64,000 bases of DNA from NCBI RefSeq assembly GCF_021130785.1, contig NW_025777509.1, positions 28,476 to 92,475 of the forward strand. Direction: 5' to 3'. The notes under the pieces were generated by a model, which was not told the origin of the DNA, did not search any database, and worked only from the letters and a program-made list of their open reading frames with translations. The stretch comes from Homalodisca vitripennis. Its lineage: Eukaryota; Arthropoda; Insecta; Hemiptera; Cicadellidae. Positions 56,565 through 64,000 of the stretch are shown here, piece by piece (the first letter of the stretch is position 1; each line of letters starts with the position of its first letter). Made by a program: the position numbers and the translations under genes.

Positions 56565-58454
56565 CACTGTTGTGGATACGCATAGTTAGCAGGCTAGAGT
56601 TTTGAACGTTATCGGAATTAACTTCCTAATTTTATATTTTTTCTATTTATGAATTGTTATACCTCAGTATGTTTTATCAAGAAATTCATTACATTCAATT
56701 AGAATATTTTATTTCTTCTTCGGTTACGAATCGTATCATTCGTGATGCTGAAAAAATAAAATGTCTCTCTATTTATCTATCTTTCTATCCCATTGTCTCT
56801 GTCCATCTCTCAGTCACCCATGCCGCATCATATCTTGCAGAGGTTATGACTTTTAGCTTAAAATTTTGAAGGAATATATGCAAAATTGTATTATAGGCAA
56901 CATACCGATGATAGTTCATGTCCCCTACATTGGTTATGGATAAGCTTTTGTGAATGTTTCACACTCGTCTTATGTGGAACTGTATTTGTAATGAGAACGA
57001 AGTAGAATAATAATTTAGTAAATTTGCTAAATACAATCATGCAAGATCTTGATATTTCAAATATCAATTCATGTAGCGTATTTATAAAGAGAAATGGGTG
57101 AATAATAGGAAAACGTGTTTTTATACAATGAGACAAGACTATATTTTAGCGCAATTTTAAGTAGTAGTAACTCGTAACCCTACTAACTGACCGTAACTGT
57201 TATTATTAAAACCCAGCTGTAATAATTAACTCAATGGGAACAGTTATATGTATCTGGTTGTTATCTCAAAAATGATGATCTGTAGAATTATGAGTAAAAC
57301 CTTTTATAAATAGTTTTTCCGTAGAGAAGAACGAGTTCTATAGTGGTGCATTTCCATCAAGAGAATTCGTCTGAGCGTTACGAAATCCTTTTACTCAGTA
57401 GGCTGGAAAAGTTTCTTTTTTGCCTGCTGGAGGATAAAAAAGGCTTCCAGACATCTCAATAATAAAATGAGCCGTATACTTTAAATTGTACATGCAATTT
57501 CAGTAAAGCTTTTGTAATAGGTGGGTGTGTGGCGTACTCCCTACCTCCTTGTAATTAAAGTCATTGTGAAATAATACAGGTTTAATGACTGGAGGGTCTC
57601 TGAGCATATCTAAACTGAGGAGTGTTCTTGTTTTAAATAGTTATATGAGAACAGTCTCTTTCGATAAATACATGCTCAATGCAATTTACATTTTACATAA
57701 TGTATTCCTAAGGATGCGTTTCCCCGAAATAGAAAAATACAGTACTCGAAACCGTTTCATAACCTCTAATTTGCAAATTTGTTGCATTTTCATTTAATTT
57801 CTTCAAATCTAAATACCCACCTTTACTCGTCCCATGTACAGGTTTGTAAATTCAAGTAATCGTACACCTAAAATTCCGTAAAAACTATCGACCTTAAATG
57901 TTGACTTAGTGAACCTACAAAAAATAAATATTAATTCTCTGGCGATTTCTGGAGATTAATTACTACAGTTAGTTAAATCTTATTGTAACCAAGATGTAGA
58001 CTAAAATTACTTCGGTAATGGTTTAATTCTGCAGAGTGCTCTCTCATTTTTAGCTGAGGCGTTTTTCATCACAACGTCTCATTCTAGTTTGTAGAAAGTA
58101 TAATTTTGAAAGTGACATTGAAATGTAATAAGGTATTTATATTAGTTCATCACTTTAATTGACTATATCTTAATTCTTATAATGTGAAAAATACCTCTGG
58201 TGTTAAAGTCAGTAACTAATTGAATCACTTGAACATCACAGACCATATTTATCTCAAAAATTACTGTTGAAACAAATTATTAAATATAATAAATAGACAT
58301 AATTCAGTTAGTGGTTTTATACATAAAAACTTAGCATAAAACTGTTTTCTACTCAAGATGAATATTTATCCAACTGAATAATTGGCCAGAAAAAAAATTT
58401 CAATTATAAATAATTTAGGAAATATTTCTCCTTATATGTTTTAAAATATTTAGC

Positions 58455-58455
<1 letters not shown>
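56565..58455. other. No supported gene
   Basis: AT-rich sequence with no recognised element. Frames of 71 codons (56654-56869), 81 codons (56891-57136, - strand) and 70 codons (57585-57797) show no motif. Block C-like sequence may be present around 58190-58240 (ACCTCTGGTGTTAAAGTCAG, TAATTGAATC) in the inverted orientation. Confidence 0.4.

Positions 58456-58456
<1 letters not shown>

Positions 58457-58521
<65 letters not shown>
58457..58521. repeat. (TA)n microsatellite
   Basis: TA tract of about 65 bp with one phase change near 58493. It encodes an artificial Ile-Tyr stretch on the - strand. Confidence 0.95.
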
Positions 58522-58522
<1 letters not shown>

Positions 58523-58539
58523 AGCGAATACAAAGTGTA

Positions 58540-59165
58540 AGTGAGATTGGTACATGGGATTGCTAAGTTCTGAATTGATTTTTTCTGCACACTTTGGGTA
58601 CAGACAGAATTAAAGACAGCCCAAAACAAGGTCCTTTCTGCATTTACACAAAGATTACAAAATACTTCATTGATTAAATAATTTATAAGAAAAGCGAAAA
58701 CCACGAAATTAAAAAATATGCAAAATAAATAAAATAGAATTTATTTCAATTATCATTACATTTGAACTGTACCTGTGTTTTGTGCTGTAATTAATACTTG
58801 CTAGAACTAGGATTAATTTGCTTTGGGTAACGAGAGATACTATGAAGAACTTAGATCTCTAAATTATAAAAGTAACTCATCATGTAGGCCTGGTTCTGGA
58901 ACTGGCCATCGCATCTTATTCTAGTTAATGTTTCTCTTACGTGCTACGCGTTTAATGGATACTGAACACAAATATGTAGAGTTATCTAAAAACAAGTCAA
59001 TAAATTACCTAATCCCTTGATGTTTCCAGAGATATTAAACAGTTTTTGTACGTACTTTTCATATGTTTACTTTAATTTTCTCTTATCAACATTGCTTCTT
59101 TACGCCATCACTAGTATTGACATTAAACCGAGTTTTCTTGTTATGTGATTGTTAGTACATATTAT
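58540..59165 (-). repeat. Repeat unit 12, inverted
   Basis: Block A on the - strand at about 58625-58565 (CTGTACCCAAAGTGTGCAG), the CTCTCGTTACCCAAAGCAAA stretch (about 58835-58815), block I at about 58945-58865 (GCGATGGCCAGTTCCAG, GGCCTACATGATGAGTTACTTTTA), and block H at about 59130-59030 (CTAGTGATGGCGTAAAGAAG and TCTCTGGAAACATCAAG). It is degraded but collinear with unit 11. Confidence 0.55.
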
Positions 59166-59284
59166 AAAGGACAAATATGTGTTTAAAATATAATTTTAAT
59201 TTTATTTCTGTCATAGGTTATTGTGTATATGGTAATATAGAAAAAAGTGATTATATGATTCAGTTCCTTGGAAAAAAATAATAT

Positions 59285-60445
59285 TAACTGTTTCCCCCCC
59301 TGTACGCTTTGGGTTACAGAATGATAAAAATAGCCTAAAACAAAAGTTTTGCTGCTTCTACGCAAAAATAACAAAGGGAATTTGTTAATTACTATAACTA
59401 TAGCACACAAAAAAAGAAAGGAATCTGAAATAATTATTTAAATTAAATATTAAGTTATATATATTAAATGATGATATGTTATAATTTGTGATTACGTTAT
59501 CATTACATATGAACTGTTCCATTTTTTTTGTTATGATTAATACTCGCTAAACAATATGATATAAACTGCTTTGTGTAAACGATAGATAATGAGTGTGGAT
59601 ATTGTGATTTGTAAATGATAACAGTAAATAAAATAACTCATCCTTGTATGTCCTGGTCCTACTCCTAGGCATCCTGGTCTTGATGGTGGTTCTCTGACTT
59701 ACTTAGAGTTTAAACTAGTTTTGAACGAGGAAAACAGAACTGTCCCAAACAAACTAAATGAAATTTCAAAAGTTTTACTTGTGGTTTCTATGGAAATCTA
59801 CAACTTTAATAAATATTACTTTTGGGTATTTTTTAGCTGTTTCGCTTCTTTTATTACTGTATTAAACTACTTACTTTTAAGATCACGTCTTTTATCAACA
59901 TTAAAAATACAGGAAACGTTATAAATTTTTTATTACATGATTATAAATATGTATTAATTTCCGAGCAGACAAACTTGGAAATAAAACATAATTTTAAGGA
60001 TGTTTTTGTCCGTATACCTAACACGGTAATATATGTTGTTATGGTATAAAATATCTAAGGAGAGTGGTTTGGTATGTCATTTACGCTGTCGTCTAAATTA
60101 TAGTGCAATGTATAAATTAAAATTGTAAAGTTTCTTAGGTCAAAACATGTATTTTATCGATATGTTAACTTTCCTTAACGATCCTCTCCCCAAAAGGTTA
60201 GAGGGTGATGATTAAAACTATATTAAATTTAAATTTTGAAACATTTTGCGTTGATCTGTATGTAATTATTAACACCTGCTTGTCAAGGACCTAAATTTAG
60301 ACTAATACTATTGTTCATTAATAACTGGTCTACAATGTTCAAACTTCTGTCCTAACACTAGTAGGGTCGTCACACTAGTTTAAGTAACTTTCCATAATTA
60401 TTGCAGGGTTGAAATTGATTACCCTCCTGTACTTTGGCTAATTAT
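59285..60445 (-). repeat. Repeat unit 13, inverted
   Basis: Block A on the - strand at about 59330-59290 (CTGTAACCCAAAGCGTACAG), block I at about 59700-59630 (CCAGGATGCCTAGGAGTAGG, ACCAGGACATACAAGGATGA), and block H remnants at about 59800-59780 (GATTTCCATAGAAACCAC). The segment at 60325-60445 duplicates 55450-55580. Frames at 59183-59410 (-) and 59721-59924 (+) are not conserved in sister units. Confidence 0.55.
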
Positions 60446-61315
60446 TATATTATAAATAGTAGGCAAGTTACGGAATTTACATTTTCATTAGTTTGAATCT
60501 AATAAGATAAACAATATTTAAAACAAGGTATTGATCAGTTTTACTATAAAAATATTAGAGAAATTTAAAATAAGGACTGTTATATATTCGATTTTGGGCT
60601 TTAAGATGCCTTTTGACCAGATCCGCATAGGACTTAAAGGCTTTTCTCAACAAACAAATGTATACTCTATTTTTATTGGGGAACCCACTTCCGTTAAGTA
60701 AATGCTTTGAGATAATTATAATGTTCAGCATTCAGCCCACTCTGGGATTCCTAGATGCATGAATAAAATATATTAAAAAATTAAGATATATATTCCAAAA
60801 TTATTTTATTAATTACAAATTAGAAAACTCTCATTTTATATGAATGAATGTTGTGATTTACCTTCTACTGCGAAGTTAGAAGAATTAGGTCATCTCACAC
60901 ATCTAACTCACGACTATAACTATGTACTGTTAATACCTACTGAATACAAGGTGCCTTCATGATAATATTAACAATAGCATTTTCCGATTTCAGATTTCAA
61001 TCACTAGCTAATGGTGTGAAGTATTTTTGTAGAAAGGATACAAACAATACAATATATTCAAGTTTATCTTCATCAGTTCATTTCTGTTTCTGTCTGTATG
61101 TCTATACGTCTCTCTGCCTGTATGTATATCCATTTCACTTTCCGTGCAACGATCCTTCTTTTTGTCCACATATTGAATACGAAGTTACTAAAAATGTTTG
61201 CATTAAGCTTTATTACTATGTATCAAAAAGTTAAAAAAATAACTAGCACTGATAGAGCTGATCGTTTGCACGGTCTAAAGATTTTTAGACTTTGGAACTA
61301 AGCTAGAGATACCAC
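60446..61315. other. No supported gene
   Basis: AT-rich. Two overlapping + frames at 60959-61234 and 61098-61301 share a TCTGTATGTCTATACGTCTC-type low-complexity stretch and have no recognised domain. Confidence 0.4.
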
Positions 61316-61450
61316 AGATACAGAATATGTGTGTGACCGCACTTCTTGTAAGTATCATCGAACTTGTATTTATTAGTTCTCCTCCTAGGCTAATGGCCCG
61401 TCGGAATAGGCGTAAGAAGACTTAAGGAGGAAAATCGGCCTCTTTTTTGT
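61316..61450 (+). repeat. Second SINE-like body
   Basis: TGTGTGTGACCGCACTTCTTG (61327) and GGCCCGTCGGAATAGGCGTA (61396) align with TGTGACCGCTGCACTTTTC and GGATGGGCGGAATAAGGCTT in the element at 43905-44115. The tRNA-like head is missing. A T-run (CTCTTTTTTG) follows. Confidence 0.4.
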
Positions 61451-61545
61451 AATGGCAAATTTTCAATGCATGATATAAGTTATGACAGTAAAAATATTGT
61501 TAACCACGCTTCTTCAAGAGACACCGTTGGACAAGAAATTTTACT

Positions 61546-61546
61546 A

Positions 61547-61610
<64 letters not shown>

Positions 61611-61626
61611 TATACTATACTATACA
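61546..61626. repeat. (TA)n and (TACTA)n microsatellite
   Basis: A TA tract of about 60 bp is followed by TACTATACTATACTATAC. Overlapping reading frames with Tyr-Ile runs across it are artefacts. Confidence 0.95.
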
Positions 61627-64000
61627 CCTACAAAAACTATGTAGGTCATACAACTTATCTAATTCAAGTAGTTTTCTATACAGTGTACTTGCAGATGTTC
61701 ATGAAAGATTAAAACGCATAATATGTACTTTAGATATTTATACTATTATAAGACTGAAGAAAACAATTTTATATGGGATGATGGTTGCTAAGCCATACCT
61801 ATTCACGTTGTAATAATATGTAAACCCATCCAATTTTATTTTACACGATTATAAAGGCATATTCCAGTGTGTTCCATACGTGTTGCTAAATAACAACAAG
61901 GACCCAACTAATCTGAAATAGTTAAGGACGAAGAAACATACCGAATTCTTTAGGAAACACAAGAGACTGGAAACACAATTACAAAATTGCTTAAATGTTG
62001 TTGGAAAAGCTCTCATTGGCGGCATAAAAATTACCGGGGTGGAAAATGTTTAAACGAATATCAAAGATTTAAAAGAGAAAAAAAATCCGAGGCTTGCGGT
62101 ACTCGATTTAATCTAATATTTAAATCTATTGTTTTGGAAGAAAACACTGTCCAATCTATTGCTTATTAAATTTACTATAAAATAATTCTATTACAAAATA
62201 TGCACAGAGTATCTATAAAATTACTACTTCACAATTGAAAAAAATTAGCGATCTTGATATACTGAACATGGAGAGGAAATAAATCTAAAAATACATTTTA
62301 CTTTATGTTATACATTTTATTTTCTATAACGAAGAATACATTTTACTCAAATAATTTAGAATAATAATTGTTACGCGATAGGTCAGGAATACTTAAAATA
62401 ATATTATTGTAATACAAACGTCACCACACTAATTCAACAATATGCATAATTTGAAGTATAAATATCAACAATAACCCAAGTCATATAAGTTAAAACAACC
62501 TTAATGTGTTTATAATAATACTTTAAAAAAATGTCTTCTAATTAAAAGAAAGTCATAATTAGTGTAATCAGAATTTCTCAAAAACTATTAAGAGGAACCA
62601 CTTACTTAGCCATATAAGATACAAAATTATTAAGAATCTATCTTTTTATTCCTAAATAAAAAAACTTGATCCTATGATGGTTGTTAATCAAATCCACAGT
62701 AATAATATATCACACATTCATTGAAATTATTTCTTTTCCATTTTTTGTGATTTTGTAGTTAAGTGAAGCTACTCATTTAACTACAAAGAAGTGGAGGTTA
62801 CTTATCATGTTGTATGCTATGTTCTCTAATTAAGAACTAAAATATCAAAATACAACATTAGCCTAGTTTATTCCAGTTCAAGCCTAACTTTTTAAACCAT
62901 TTTTTGTGTATAGTAAGACAAAAACCGTTGACTGAACATTCACACATAGACGAGTAAAACTAATCACCCAGTCTTGAATGAATATTATCGAAAATGCAGT
63001 GTGCTAAAGTAGATATGACAGAAATTTAGTGTAATATATCGCTGGTCGTGTTGAAATGTTAAAAAAAAATGCTTTTTAAAAACCTAAAATTTTTAATTTT
63101 GTAAAATTCTTTACTCTGAAAAATTTGTGTACAATGAATTATAATTATTTAAAGGCTCTAAACTGTATATTTCAAACTTATTTTTGACGCTGGTATTGCT
63201 CAATTCAACGTTTCATATTAAAATTTTGCTTAAAATCTTCATTAAGGTACATTGTATTATCTGCCATTTATTTACGTGAGTTACCAGCATTGTAAACATT
63301 TAACTGCCATTGTGAGATTCTTTTATTACGTGACCGCCAAATTAAGTGAATATATATAAATCATTACACAATAATTACTTTTTTACTATATTAGAGAAAG
63401 TTAATATCCGTATAACTATCATAAAGTTTATTTTACGCTCATAATATTTCATTCTTATATAATCCAAATTCACAATATAAGATCAATTAAGTAGGACTAA
63501 AGCAGACCATAAAGGATTAAGCATTAAAAACATAAAAAGTAGATTTTTTTTATGTTGAAATCTACATTTCCAGATGTAGTTAATGTTTACATAAAGATTA
63601 CTAAGTTATAGATACCTGATAGTTTAAAAAACATACCAAAAACATATACTGCACATAGCAGGAGTTATTTTTAATTCTTCATAGTACATGAATCAAGGGA
63701 AAATTCAGAGAAAACTAATCACCAGTTTCTTGGAAAAGTAAGATCTTTGGTTTATAACTTATTGTTAAGCTGTCTAAATAAACACACTTAAGGCTGTTCT
63801 AAGTTTCAGATAGTTCTTTATAATATCCCTTTAGTATGAGACATAAACTTGTAACAGACATATTCGATATATTTATTTTTGATTTTTTATATGAAGCAAT
63901 GGTAAATAGTTTTCGACACGTTTTTTAGTAGCCTTCACCTTAAAAGTAACAGGTACTAAATGTATTAGTTTACGCCATTAGTGAATTCGAAAACTACAAA
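61627..64000. other. AT-rich terminal stretch without recognised gene
   Basis: No coding, RNA or mobile-element signal was recognised. The 60-codon frame at 61987-62169 is Lys- and Arg-rich but has no motif. Confidence 0.45.

Overview
This window looks like gene-poor, strongly AT-rich arthropod (most likely insect) nuclear DNA. I found no intact host protein-coding gene, no real tRNA gene and no bacterial-type operon. The only recognisable coding matter belongs to transposable elements: piggyBac, mariner, two kinds of non-LTR retrotransposon and one LTR element. A fragment of eukaryotic 18S rRNA and several (TA)n tracts support a eukaryote. The host clade cannot be fixed from the sequence alone.

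The main structure is an old, diverged multi-copy repeat unit. I recognise about 13 copies by short blocks recurring in a fixed order: (H) an upstream block followed by a sequence around TATCCATGGAAACAA; (I) a block rich in AGGACC that ends near GGATGAGTTACTTT; (A) a block with AGTACCCAAATAGTACAGGG; (C) a block with CAGAGCTCTCTT and then GGAGAATAATGCG. In the three best-preserved copies, block H is a textbook core promoter: the CRE palindrome TGACGTCA lies exactly 12 bp upstream of TATAAGG, with an initiator-like GCAGTTT about 25 bp further on. Units run on the + strand from about 1.4 to 48.8 kb and on the - strand from about 54.2 to 60 kb. Two of them, with a shared mariner remnant, form a diverged segmental duplication of roughly 6-7 kb (about 8.6-14.3 kb and 15.6-21.1 kb).

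Younger insertions interrupt this background. Region by region: a 1.07 kb internally deleted piggyBac-like element at 7.5-8.6 kb; mariner remnants at 9.7-10.0 and 16.7-17.3 kb; a 5'-truncated non-LTR element with a TGATT-repeat tail at 21.6-24.26 kb; an unclassified GC-rich segment at 25.2-26.2 kb; a Jockey-type element at 26.95-29.9 kb carrying a nested copy of the TGATT-tailed element; a 125-bp-arm inverted repeat at 36.6-37.05 kb; a SINE-like sequence near 44 kb; a very young 3.7 kb LTR element at 50.5-54.2 kb with no recognisable gag-pol; and an 18S rRNA fragment at 56.33-56.56 kb. Paralogous uninterrupted units serve as empty sites for the piggyBac and LTR insertions.

The best candidate for something undescribed is the repeat unit itself: possibly a tandemly amplified non-coding transcription unit with a conserved CRE-TATA promoter. 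The promoter block is seen in the sequence; transcription and function are inference.
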